A DNA stretch of 63,572 bases from Soonwooa sp. GTDB taxonomy: Bacteria > Bacteroidota > Bacteroidia > Flavobacteriales > Weeksellaceae. Each line of letters opens with the position of its first letter. Position 1 is the stretch's first letter. Positions 52,151-60,346 of the stretch are shown here, piece by piece. The position numbers and the translations under genes were made by a program. The DNA is taken from contig NZ_JASLDS010000062.1 of the NCBI RefSeq assembly GCF_030151385.1, positions 1 through 63,572 of the forward strand, in the 5' to 3' direction. A model generated the notes under the pieces. The model saw only the letters and a list, made by a program, of their open reading frames with translations. It made no database searches and was not told where the DNA came from.

Positions 52151-52246
52151 TAAAAATTTTGATAATTCAATAAAATAATCTAGAAATTTTAATATTTTAG
52201 AATAAATTATCGTTTTTGTAATGTTAAAAGCAATAATAATTTAAAA

Positions 52247-52279
52247 TTATCGGCTAACAATTGTTAGTGTTTATCGGCT
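52247..52279. promoter_or_regulatory. Operator-like palindrome with flanking direct repeats
   Basis: A perfect 14-bp palindrome CTAACAATTGTTAG (52254-52267) overlaps the first of two TTATCGGCT repeats (52247-52255 and 52271-52279, 24-bp period). It lies between the divergent metX and SDR genes. The binding protein is unknown. Confidence 0.45.
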
Positions 52280-52433
52280 TTTGGTAGAATGTAAGAGTTT
52301 GTTTGGAAATTTTTGGGTCAAAACTAAAACGAGCTCAAATAGAAATTAAATTTTTTTAATCTGAGAGTTTTTTTTGAAAAAGATAAAATTCTTGTACAGT
52401 TTTTGATTAGAAAAATTTCTAAAATAACTACAG

Positions 52434-53240
52434 ATGGAAATTAACCTAAACGGACAAGTTGCAATTATTACCGGATCTAGCAGTGGAATAGGCGAGGGAA
52501 TTGCACGATCTTTAGCTGCTTCTGGCGCTATTGTGATTATTAATCATTCTTCGGAACATTCAAAAGATGCGGCTCAGATAATTCTTGATGAAATATTGTT
52601 ACTCGGTGGACGAGGTATGTTGGTGCAGTGTGATGTTAGTAGCGAGGAGGAAGTGCAGGCGATGTTCCAAAAGACCATTGAAACTTATGGAACCGTCGAT
52701 ATTCTTGTGAACAATGCAGGATTACAACAAGATGCAAAATTTGTTGATATGACTTTGGCGCAATGGCAAAAAGTTATTGATGTGAATTTGACAGGTCAGT
52801 TTCTTTGTGCGCGCGAGGCGATTCGGGAATTTTTGAGAAGAGGGATGAATGATAAGTCCATTTCTTTAGGGAAAATTATTAACATCAGTAGTGTCCATGA
52901 AAGTATTCCTTGGGCTGGACACGCCAACTATGCTTCTAGTAAAGGTGCGTTGAGAATGTTGATGCAAACTTTGGCTCAGGAGTATGGAAAAGATAAAATC
53001 CGAATTAACAATATCTGTCCAGGTGCCATCCAAACGCCAATTAACAAATCGGCTTGGGATAACGAAGCTTCTTTTAAAGCATTGATGACTTTAATACCTT
53101 ATAATAGAATAGGAAAAGCAGAAGATATTGGAAATTTAGCAGTATTTTTAGCAAGCGACTTTTCAGATTATATCACAGGAGCAAGTATCTACATCGATGG
53201 TGGAATGTCGAGTTTAGAAAGTTTTGCGGATAACGGTTAA
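52434..53240 (+). CDS. Short-chain dehydrogenase (glucose-1-dehydrogenase-like SDR)
   Basis: 268 aa classical SDR. It has the cofactor motif TGSSSGIGEGIA, the NNAG motif (VNNAGLQQDA), the catalytic Ser in NISSVHES, Tyr and Lys in YASSK, and the C-terminal ASDFSDYITGASIYIDGG. Its closest recognisable pattern is the glucose/sugar 1-dehydrogenase group. The next gene encodes a GH63-like glycoside hydrolase, so a sugar substrate is plausible. Element E separates them by 224 bp, so they may or may not share a transcript. Confidence 0.88.
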   Translation: MEINLNGQVAIITGSSSGIGEGIARSLAASGAIVIINHSSEHSKDAAQIILDEILLLGGRGMLVQCDVSSEEEVQAMFQKTIETYGTVDILVNNAGLQQDAKFVDMTLAQWQKVIDVNLTGQFLCAREAIREFLRRGMNDKSISLGKIINISSVHESIPWAGHANYASSKGALRMLMQTLAQEYGKDKIRINNICPGAIQTPINKSAWDNEASFKALMTLIPYNRIGKAEDIGNLAVFLASDFSDYITGASIYIDGGMSSLESFADNG

Positions 53241-53324
53241 GAGAAAACAGTATTTAGTTTTTAGCTTTTAGGGTGGGTTCTTTTGGATAGTCAAAAGAAT
53301 GACAAATCTTCAAATATAGCACGG

Positions 53325-53436
53325 ATAGAACGGCGTGTTTGAGCTCATTATATTTTTTGAAAAAAATATAATAGCGAGTAGTGACAGCGGGATTTGATTT
53401 CTAAGAACTCAACAATCTCGATGCTCCTAAAAAAGA
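53325..53436 (+). repeat. Extragenic frame-and-hairpin element, copy E (diverged)
   Basis: Head CACGGATAGAACGGCGTG, perfect 11-bp inner stem TTATATTTTTT (53348-53358) / AAAAAATATAA (53361-53371), then TAGCGAGTAGTGACAGCGGG and a tail ending GATGCTCCTAAAAAA as in copy D. Low-complexity TTTAG-type repeats (53250-53271) lie on its head side. Confidence 0.65.
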
Positions 53437-53464
53437 ATCTGAAATGTCTCAGAAATAAAATTAT

Positions 53465-56068
53465 ATGACAGAACAAGATAAACTCAATAATCCTAATTGG
53501 AAAAAGTGGGGACCGTATGTGAGCCACCGCCAATGGGGAAATGTGCGAGAAGATTATAGTAGCAATGGCGATGCGTGGGGTTATACGACGCATGATCGCG
53601 CCGAAAGTTGGACCTATCGTTGGGCGGAAGAAGGTATTGCAGGGATTTCTGATGATAAGCAAATGATGTGTTTTGCGCTTTCGTTTTGGAATAAAAATGA
53701 CAAAATGATTAAGGAGCGCTTCTTTGGATTAAGCAATTACCAAGGTAACCACGGCGAGGATATAAAGGAGATTTTCTATTATATTGATAATACGCCATCG
53801 CACAGCTACATGAAAATGGTGTACAAATATCCGATAAATGCTTTTCCTTACGATGATTTGGTAGCGACTAATGGTCAGCGGTCTAACAAGGAAATGGAGT
53901 ATGAGATTTTTGATACTGGCGTTTTTGATAACGATGCTTATTTTGATATTTTTATTGAATATGCGAAAGTTGGCGTCGACGATTTTTTAGTTCGGGTTGA
54001 TGTCCACAACAGAAGCGACAATGATGCGCCTTTGGTGGTGTTGCCAACGCTTTGGTATCGTAATAATTGGTCTTGGGGTTATAATGCTTACAAGCCTAGT
54101 CTAGGTTTTTCGAAAGATGCAGAAATTGATGTGCATCATGATAGTCTATCGATAAAGAAATTGTACTCTAGAAATCGTAATGTAGAACCGCTTTTTTGTG
54201 ATAATGAAACTAATAGACCGAAACTTTTCGGTGAAGCGGCTTCTGGTAAGTTTTATAAAGACGGCATTAATGATTATGTCTTACGAGGTGGCACTTCTGT
54301 AAATCCAAATCGCGTGGGGACAAAAGCGGCTTTCCGTTGTGAAGAATTGATTCCAGCGAAAGGCAATAAAACTTTTGAATTCCGATTGTCGCCACATATT
54401 ATGGATGATGCTTTTTGGGATTTTGAAGGTCAGTTCAATAATAGAATTCAAGAAGCGAATGATTTCTACGCAGGCATTCAACAAGAAATAAAAGACGAGG
54501 ACGAAAAAAATGTGCAACGACAGGCTTTCGCGGGACTTCTTTGGAATAAGCAATTCTATCATTATAATGTTGGTAAATGGCTAAAAGGTGATCCTAATCA
54601 TCCTGTAGAACGACAAGGTTTTGTTCGAAATGCTGATTGGCCACATCTGCATAATAAAGATGTGATTTCGATGCCTGATAAATGGGAGTATCCGTGGTAT
54701 GCGACTTGGGATTTGGCGTTTCATTGTGTGAGTTTTAGTGTTATAGATGCGTCTTTTGCGAAAAACCAATTGATGTTGTTGACTAAAGAATGGTATCTAC
54801 ATCCTAACGGTCAACAGCCAGCTTATGAATGGAATTTTAGTGATGTTAATCCGCCGGTACATGCTTGGGCGACTTTCAGGGTTTTTAAAATCGATGAAAA
54901 ACATAATGGTAAAGCTGATCTTTACTTCCTAGAAAATGTATTCCAAAAGTTGTTGCTTAATTTTACTTGGTGGGTTAACCGAAAAGACGTTAACGGCAAT
55001 AATATTTTTGGTGGCGGTTTCTTAGGTCTTGATAATATTGGTGCTTTTGACCGCAATATGGAATTGGAGGCTGGTCAAACTTTGGAGCAAGCGGACGGAA
55101 CGAGTTGGATGGCGATGTATGCGCTTAACATGATGCGTATTGCGATGGAGTTAGCGACTTACAATCCTGTCTACGAAGATATGGCGATTAAGTTTTTTGA
55201 ACATTTCCTATACATTGCCGAAGCTATGGAGAATTTGGGAGAAGATAATATTGGGCTTTGGAACGAGGAAGATGGTTTCTTCTATGACTTGCTGAAATTG
55301 TCAGACGGAAATAGTGTTAACTTAAAGCTGCGAAGTATTGTTGGTCTTATCCCAATGTTTGCAGTTGAGGTTATTGAACATAGTCTTTTGGAAAAGTTGC
55401 CAAACTTCAAAAATCGAATGGATTGGGTGTTGCGTAACAAAACTGACCTGACGAAGCTGGTGTCAAAATGGTATGTTGAAGGTGAAGGTAACAAACATTT
55501 GATGAGCATTATGCGCAAAACCAGATTGTCAAAAGTTTTGAGTAGAATGGTGGATGAAGCTGAGTTTTTGAGTGATTACGGAATTCGTGCTTTGTCGAAG
55601 ATTTATGAAAATACACCATTTAGTTTCAATGTGGATGGACGGGATTATGTTGTGTATTATACGCCTGCGGAAAGTGACAGTCGAATGTTTGGAGGGAATA
55701 GCAATTGGCGAGGCCCGATTTGGTTTCCGATTAATTTCTTGATTGTGGAAAGTTTGCAACGTTTTCACTTTTTCTATGGTGATAGTTTGAAAATCGAATA
55801 TCCTAAAGGAAGTGGCGTGGAGCGTAATCTTGACGAAATCTCTAAAGATCTGTCGCGTCGACTTTGCAGTATTTTCTTAAAAGATGAAAATGGAAATCGT
55901 GCCTTTAACGGCGGTAACGAAAAGATGAATAAAGATCCAAACTTTAAAGATTATATTTTGTTCTATGAATATTTCCACGGTGATAATGGTCGTGGCGTTG
56001 GCGCTTCGCATCAAACAGGATGGACAGCGACAGTCGCAAAACTTATTCAGCCAAGATTGACAACATAG
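53465..56068 (+). CDS. GH63 / MGH1-like glycoside hydrolase
   Basis: 867 aa with no signal peptide, so probably cytoplasmic. The N-terminal part (WGPYVSHRQWGNVREDYSSN, HDRAESWTYRWAEEGIAG) and the C-terminal alpha/alpha toroid match the MGH1-like/GH63 family. The toroid shows KWEYPWYATWDLAFH, GQQPAYEWNFSDVNPPVHAW, GGNSNWRGPIWFPINFL and GASHQTGWTATVA. Members hydrolyse mannosylglycerate, glucosylglycerate or alpha-glucosides. In this phylum the gene is often beside a glucose-dehydrogenase-type SDR, as here. Exact substrate unknown. Confidence 0.88.
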   Translation: MTEQDKLNNPNWKKWGPYVSHRQWGNVREDYSSNGDAWGYTTHDRAESWTYRWAEEGIAGISDDKQMMCFALSFWNKNDKMIKERFFGLSNYQGNHGEDIKEIFYYIDNTPSHSYMKMVYKYPINAFPYDDLVATNGQRSNKEMEYEIFDTGVFDNDAYFDIFIEYAKVGVDDFLVRVDVHNRSDNDAPLVVLPTLWYRNNWSWGYNAYKPSLGFSKDAEIDVHHDSLSIKKLYSRNRNVEPLFCDNETNRPKLFGEAASGKFYKDGINDYVLRGGTSVNPNRVGTKAAFRCEELIPAKGNKTFEFRLSPHIMDDAFWDFEGQFNNRIQEANDFYAGIQQEIKDEDEKNVQRQAFAGLLWNKQFYHYNVGKWLKGDPNHPVERQGFVRNADWPHLHNKDVISMPDKWEYPWYATWDLAFHCVSFSVIDASFAKNQLMLLTKEWYLHPNGQQPAYEWNFSDVNPPVHAWATFRVFKIDEKHNGKADLYFLENVFQKLLLNFTWWVNRKDVNGNNIFGGGFLGLDNIGAFDRNMELEAGQTLEQADGTSWMAMYALNMMRIAMELATYNPVYEDMAIKFFEHFLYIAEAMENLGEDNIGLWNEEDGFFYDLLKLSDGNSVNLKLRSIVGLIPMFAVEVIEHSLLEKLPNFKNRMDWVLRNKTDLTKLVSKWYVEGEGNKHLMSIMRKTRLSKVLSRMVDEAEFLSDYGIRALSKIYENTPFSFNVDGRDYVVYYTPAESDSRMFGGNSNWRGPIWFPINFLIVESLQRFHFFYGDSLKIEYPKGSGVERNLDEISKDLSRRLCSIFLKDENGNRAFNGGNEKMNKDPNFKDYILFYEYFHGDNGRGVGASHQTGWTATVAKLIQPRLTT

Positions 56069-56171
56069 AATAAATATGTTTTAGGTTTTAAAATAAATTC
56101 GTCGATTCTAGTGATTTTTCGAAGTGACATGTAGAAAAATTTTATCGAGAATAAAATTTAATAAAAGGTTT

Positions 56172-56200
56172 AAAAGCTGTCGTTTTCGATGGCTTTTTTT
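56172..56200 (+). terminator. Terminator between glycoside hydrolase and flavin reductase genes
   Basis: An 11-bp stem AAAAGCTGTCG / CGATGGCTTTT (two G-T pairs), loop TTTT, then a T-run. It marks the left edge of the catabolic island. Confidence 0.75.
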
Positions 56201-56314
56201 GTGCGCTTTGGATAAGGATTTAAATAAATTTTTGTCGTCAAAATCTTGCGAAGCTTTTTGTGTATTAAAGCTTTTATTGCGAACTTGGGCTTTTAAACTA
56301 AACTGAAAAATAGC

Positions 56315-57136
56315 ATGAAAAGTTTTGCGGCAACTGAGATTTCGACTTACGAAATGCAAGATATTATGAAGTACGCCATTGCGCCTCGTCCGATTGCCTT
56401 GGCGTCGACGATTGATGCGGAAGGGAATATCAACTTGTCGCCGTTTAGCTTTTTTAATATGTTTAGCGCAAAACCGCCGATTCTTATTTTTTCGCCTTTG
56501 CGTCAAGGAAAAGAAAACCCGAATAAAGATACGCTTCACAATATTTTGGAAACGCAGGAAGTTGTCGTTGGAATTGTAAATTTTGACATCGTTCAGCAGA
56601 TTTCGTTGGCGTCGGCACCTTTTGGTCGCGAAGTTAATGAGTTTGAAAAAGTGAATTTGACGACTTTGGAAGCAGATTTGGTGAAGCCAAAATTGATTGC
56701 AGAATGTCCCGTGAATTTTGAATGTAAAGTTCTAGAAGTAAAACCTCTTGGTGAAAATGGTGGTGCAGGTAGTCTTGTTATTTGTGAGGTTCTAAAGGTT
56801 CATGTTAAAGATGAATGCTTTGGCGAGAACGGAAAAATTGACCAAGTAAAATTAGATTTGGTGGCGCGTCTTGGTGGCGATTGGTATTCTCGAAGTAATG
56901 AGCAAAGTCTTTTTAAAGTTCCGCGTCCGAATAACCAAAACATCGGAATTGATTTGCTTCCCAACGAAATTAAAACCAGCAAAGTCTTTACAGGAAATGA
57001 TTTAGGAATGTTGGCTAATATCGATATTCTTCCAGAAGCAGAATTTTCAAGCGATTCTGAAATTCATAAAAAAGCCCAATCTTATTTGCTTCAAAATAAT
57101 ATCGAAGAAGCTTGGGAGGTTTTGAAAGAGAAGTAG
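56315..57136 (+). CDS. Flavin reductase family protein (FMN-binding split barrel)
   Basis: 273 aa. The N-terminal RPIALASTIDAEGNINLSPF and FSAKPPILIFSP motifs are those of flavin-reductase-like FMN-binding proteins. ~70 extra C-terminal residues end in a helical segment. Family members supply reduced flavin to two-component monooxygenases or are uncharacterised FMN proteins. The StyA-type oxygenase at the window edge (63500) would need such a partner, which makes it a candidate, but it is 6.3 kb away and in a separate transcript. It is convergent with the next gene. Confidence 0.85.
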   Translation: MKSFAATEISTYEMQDIMKYAIAPRPIALASTIDAEGNINLSPFSFFNMFSAKPPILIFSPLRQGKENPNKDTLHNILETQEVVVGIVNFDIVQQISLASAPFGREVNEFEKVNLTTLEADLVKPKLIAECPVNFECKVLEVKPLGENGGAGSLVICEVLKVHVKDECFGENGKIDQVKLDLVARLGGDWYSRSNEQSLFKVPRPNNQNIGIDLLPNEIKTSKVFTGNDLGMLANIDILPEAEFSSDSEIHKKAQSYLLQNNIEEAWEVLKEK

Positions 57137-57157
57137 GTTATTTTTGTTGTTAATCAT

Positions 57158-57733
57158 TTAGTCGATTCCTAAATCTCTTGTAAAACTTTTAAAAGGTTTA
57201 ATATCATAAACATCTATACCCGTTCGATCAGCTGTTAAGCCTGCGACGCCTATGTAGATTTCGTCAATGCCATTTGGGTTGATAAAATCTACAATCAATT
57301 CGTAGTTGAAAATTAAAATTCCGTCAATAAATTCCTCAATTGTTAATTCGTTCCAATCGTAATTTGGCTTCCAAAACTGAAGTTTAGATAATATTGAAGT
57401 TTTTGATTTTGAATCAAAGTAAGGTTTCTTGATTTTGTATTTGGTTGCTTCCTCAAATGCGTTCCAAGCTCCTTTATTATGTGCATTTAGAACAGAAGAT
57501 ATTTTGTCATTTGGTGACATATTCAATATCGTTGCAACCTGTTTTAAGGTGTCAAAAATTTCAGTTTTAATTGTTTCTATTTTCGAGCAAGTTGTTTTTG
57601 TGACATTCTTATGTTGCGCGATTGTATTGGTCGCGTCTTCGAGTGTGAATAACTTTGCCGCTTCTTCATCAGAAATTACAATCTGGAATTTTTTCTCAAA
57701 TTGAAATAGTAGCTCAACGCTGTCTAATCCCAT
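57158..57733 (-). CDS. Acyl-carrier-protein-like protein
   Basis: 191 aa. The first ~45 residues (MGLDSVELLFQFEKKFQIVI, LFTLEDATNTIA) match helices II-III of acyl carrier proteins, with DSVE placing a Ser at the phosphopantetheine position. Helix I is absent, because a stop lies 14 codons upstream of the ATG. The C-terminus (FKSFTRDLGID) resembles the segment that normally precedes an ACP DSL motif. Function unknown. It may be a standalone family with this start. It sits 36 nt after the IclR gene on the same strand. Confidence 0.7.
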   Translation of the reverse strand: MGLDSVELLFQFEKKFQIVISDEEAAKLFTLEDATNTIAQHKNVTKTTCSKIETIKTEIFDTLKQVATILNMSPNDKISSVLNAHNKGAWNAFEEATKYKIKKPYFDSKSKTSILSKLQFWKPNYDWNELTIEEFIDGILIFNYELIVDFINPNGIDEIYIGVAGLTADRTGIDVYDIKPFKSFTRDLGID

Positions 57734-57769
57734 GAAACTGAACGAATTTTTTCTTGATGAATTTTGTTA

Positions 57770-58567
57770 TTAATTATTCTGCTCCAAAACTTTGTAACCT
57801 CTTTTTTGTGAAATTTCGAAAGCGGCTTGTTTTAGCATTTTGGCAGCGCTACCATTGATGCGGTCGTCAAGTCCACCAATTTTTCCCATAATCGTTAAAC
57901 CAGCAATCATGTTATTGGAAAAGTCAAAAATAGGAACCGAAATCGCTGTAAGATCGGACAACATTTCTGCACGCCCTTGGCTGATGCCGTCTTTTTTGAT
58001 GGTGGCTAACATTTCTTCAACCTTGCGTAGATTTTCGTCGAGATTTAGTTCGCCTTTGTTGCTTTTTAATTCTTCGATTAGCGATGGCATAACGCGGTTT
58101 TCGGGAAGATGTGCCGCAAAGTTTTTACCAACCGCCGAAGTCAAAATCGGTAATACGCTTCCAATTCTTAAATCGAACAAAGTTTCGCTATAAGTTCCGT
58201 CTAGTCTGTAGATGATTGTTGGACCGCGATTTCCCCAAACGCCCAAGAAGATAGTATGTCCAAGGTCGTTGGCTAATTGACGCATGTGAGGTTTGCACAA
58301 TTCGGTAAGGTCGAATTGGTCGAGGTAAGAAAGTCCTAATTTTAGACAAGATGTTCCCAAGCTGTAAAAACCAGTTTCGGGATTTTGTTGTACCATTTCC
58401 TCTTCCTGAAAGCTTACAAGATACGAGTGAATCTTACTTGGCGATAAACCAATTTGCTCCGAAATTTCTTTTAATGGTAATGGATATTGAGATTGCATTA
58501 ATGCTTTTAGGATAGAGAATCCTACATTAATCGACTGTATGCCTCGTTTCTTTTTGCCTTCCTCCAT
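57770..58567 (-). CDS. IclR-family transcriptional regulator
   Basis: 265 aa. The N-terminal winged helix-turn-helix (SINVGFSILKALMQ, PLKEISEQIGLSPSKIHSYL) is followed by the IclR effector-binding GAF-like domain (LANDLGHTIFLGVWGNRGP, LPILTSAVGKNFAAHLPE, LTAISVPIFDFSNNMIAGLT). IclR proteins often control aromatic degradation operons and bind the pathway substrate or an intermediate. Its position beside the nitrilase-to-maleate-isomerase operon makes it the likely local regulator. Its own -7 box lies 19 nt upstream of the ATG. Confidence 0.93.
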   Translation of the reverse strand: MEEGKKKRGIQSINVGFSILKALMQSQYPLPLKEISEQIGLSPSKIHSYLVSFQEEEMVQQNPETGFYSLGTSCLKLGLSYLDQFDLTELCKPHMRQLANDLGHTIFLGVWGNRGPTIIYRLDGTYSETLFDLRIGSVLPILTSAVGKNFAAHLPENRVMPSLIEELKSNKGELNLDENLRKVEEMLATIKKDGISQGRAEMLSDLTAISVPIFDFSNNMIAGLTIMGKIGGLDDRINGSAAKMLKQAAFEISQKRGYKVLEQNN

Positions 58568-58586
58568 GTGTGTTTTTAAATTCCTA

Positions 58587-58594
58587 CAAAAGTA
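58587..58594 (-). promoter_or_regulatory. -7 box TACTTTTG of the IclR gene
   Basis: A perfect TAnnTTTG box on the minus strand, 19 nt before the ATG at 58567 and downstream of the terminator of the preceding operon. Confidence 0.6.
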
Positions 58595-58629
58595 TGGAAT
58601 TTGTTTTCATTTAATTGATGATGAAAATA

Positions 58630-58655
58630 AGGCTTTACATTTTTTAGTAAAGCCT
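58630..58655 (-). terminator. Terminator of the nitrilase-to-maleate-isomerase operon
   Basis: A 9-bp stem AGGCTTTAC / GTAAAGCCT with an 8-nt loop, 7 nt after the stop of the last gene. The downstream T-run is broken (TTATTTT), so efficiency may be moderate; the opposite strand has a better T-run. Confidence 0.7.
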
Positions 58656-58662
58656 CATTTTT

Positions 58663-59421
58663 TTAATATTTCCCTGAAAGTAAAGTTCCTGCGTTTGGTA
58701 CTTTAGCTTCGAGTCCAAGTTCTTTTAACATTCTATAAGTGGTGCAAATTGCGGCGGTCACAACAGGCATTCCAGCTTCGTCTTCCACGAATTGAACTGC
58801 CGGCAAGGATGGCATCTGTACACACGCTGAAAGTACAATTGCTTCAACACCTTCTAAATTTAGTTTTTTATAAATTGTTTTTAGATTTTCTGGATCTAAG
58901 GCAGCAACTTCCAAATTGTCCGAAACTTCCAATGCAATCCAATCTTTAACAGTGAAGCCTTGGTCTTCGATATACTCGACAACCATTTGTGTAAGCGGTT
59001 TCATATAAGGTGCTACAACGGCGATGTTTTTAACACCCAAAGTTCTTAAACCTTCCACCAAAGCGCCTGCGCTGGTCACCACCGGTGTTGGATAATCGTT
59101 CTCCACCGTTTTTTGATGTAATCTTTCTTGAGAAACACAATGGTAGCCTTTTCCCATCGACATAATCGCGACCAAACAAGCATAACCCATGACGTCAACA
59201 TGAGCGTCAGAAAGTTCTAAAGCACAAACATCAGAATTGGCGTCCATCTTCGCAAGCTCTTCTTTGGTAACGTGTTTCATGCGCATTCTTGCAGAGTGAA
59301 ACGTAAAGCGTTCTGGAAAAATGCTTTCGCGTCCACGAAACATTGCGGGGATTTCGGTTTCCATCGTTACATTGGAGCTTGGTACAATCTGTCCAATGCG
59401 GTAATTCAATTTTTTAGACAT
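58663..59421 (-). CDS. Maleate cis-trans isomerase
   Basis: 252 aa of the Asp/Glu racemase superfamily. The maleate-isomerase signature QIVPSSNVTMETEIPAM is at residues 11-27. The two catalytic Cys are Cys82 (GYACLVAIM) and Cys200 (LSACVQMPSLP). It converts maleate to fumarate. It is the last gene of the operon, 2 nt after the FAH-family gene, and would finish a route in which ring cleavage and hydrolysis yield maleate. Arylmalonate decarboxylase-like activity is less likely because both Cys and the PSSN motif fit the isomerase. Confidence 0.92.
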   Translation of the reverse strand: MSKKLNYRIGQIVPSSNVTMETEIPAMFRGRESIFPERFTFHSARMRMKHVTKEELAKMDANSDVCALELSDAHVDVMGYACLVAIMSMGKGYHCVSQERLHQKTVENDYPTPVVTSAGALVEGLRTLGVKNIAVVAPYMKPLTQMVVEYIEDQGFTVKDWIALEVSDNLEVAALDPENLKTIYKKLNLEGVEAIVLSACVQMPSLPAVQFVEDEAGMPVVTAAICTTYRMLKELGLEAKVPNAGTLLSGKY

Positions 59422-59423
59422 AA

Positions 59424-60335
59424 TTAAGCTTTTACAATGTAATTTTTAAGAGTTCCAAGTTTGTCAATGGTGATTTCTACAACATCGCCAGGCCACATGA
59501 ATTCTTGAGGCTCGCGACCTGCGCCAACGCCTGCTGGAGTTCCTGTTGCGATAATGTCGCCAGCTTCCAAGCTGATTACTTCGCTAATGTCTTCAATAAT
59601 ATCATTAACATTGAAAAGCATGAATTTTGTGTTTCCATTTTGCTTTTCGACGCCATTAACTTTGGTGATAATTTGTAAATTATGTGGATCTGTTAATTCG
59701 TCTGCGGTGACAACATAAGGACCCATCGGTGCAAAAGTATCTTGACCTTTAGACACAATCCATTGTCCCGAACGACGGCAATCTCTTGCGCTGATGTCGT
59801 TGATAATCGTGTATCCAAACACATAATCCAAAGCTTTTTCTTTAGAAACGTGCGTTGCTTTTTTTCCCATGATAACGGCAAGTTCGCCTTCCCAGTCCAT
59901 TTGTTTGGTAACTTGGTCATTGTGTTTTATAGAATCGCCAGGTCCAATTACGGTTGTTGGCGGTTTCGAAAAAATAACGCATTTCTGCGGAAGTTCTTTC
60001 GAAGTGTCTAATGTTCTTGCAGACTCAGCAACGTGTTCGGTATAATTAAGTCCAATTCCGAAAATATTTTTACGAGGTGCTGGGATTGGTGCAGTAATAA
60101 TCGCTGTTGATAAAGGAATGCTGGTTGCAACAAGGCTTCTTGCATCAATGTTTTTTAAAGTTTCGGAAACTGCTTTTACGGCGGCTGGTCCCAAATCGAT
60201 AAATTCTAACATGTTTGATGGTAAATCTAACTCGTGCTCGATGCCCCAAGATTCCATGTCAATAATGACGTCGTCAACGATGATTCCTAATCTTATTTCT
60301 GATTCTATACTACTTCTAAAACTTGCTAACTTCAT
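59424..60335 (-). CDS. Fumarylacetoacetate hydrolase family protein (candidate maleylpyruvate/fumarylpyruvate hydrolase)
   Basis: 303 aa. The FAH-fold C-terminal domain has metal ligands in DWEGELAVIMGK (E-x-E) and Asp in INDISARDCR, plus GTPAGVGAGREP and GDVVEITIDKLG. Such enzymes hydrolyse C-C bonds of fumarylpyruvate, maleylpyruvate or acylpyruvates. Downstream of a gentisate-dioxygenase-like gene and upstream of maleate isomerase, hydrolysis of maleylpyruvate to maleate and pyruvate is the most economical reading. No maleylpyruvate isomerase gene is present in the window. Confidence 0.88.
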   Translation of the reverse strand: MKLASFRSSIESEIRLGIIVDDVIIDMESWGIEHELDLPSNMLEFIDLGPAAVKAVSETLKNIDARSLVATSIPLSTAIITAPIPAPRKNIFGIGLNYTEHVAESARTLDTSKELPQKCVIFSKPPTTVIGPGDSIKHNDQVTKQMDWEGELAVIMGKKATHVSKEKALDYVFGYTIINDISARDCRRSGQWIVSKGQDTFAPMGPYVVTADELTDPHNLQIITKVNGVEKQNGNTKFMLFNVNDIIEDISEVISLEAGDIIATGTPAGVGAGREPQEFMWPGDVVEITIDKLGTLKNYIVKA

Positions 60336-60346
60336 AATTTACTATT

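Noticed and set aside
56108..56539. 143-codon minus-strand frame
   Set aside because: Overlaps the terminator and the start of the flavin reductase gene; Lys/Arg-rich composition of a shadow frame.
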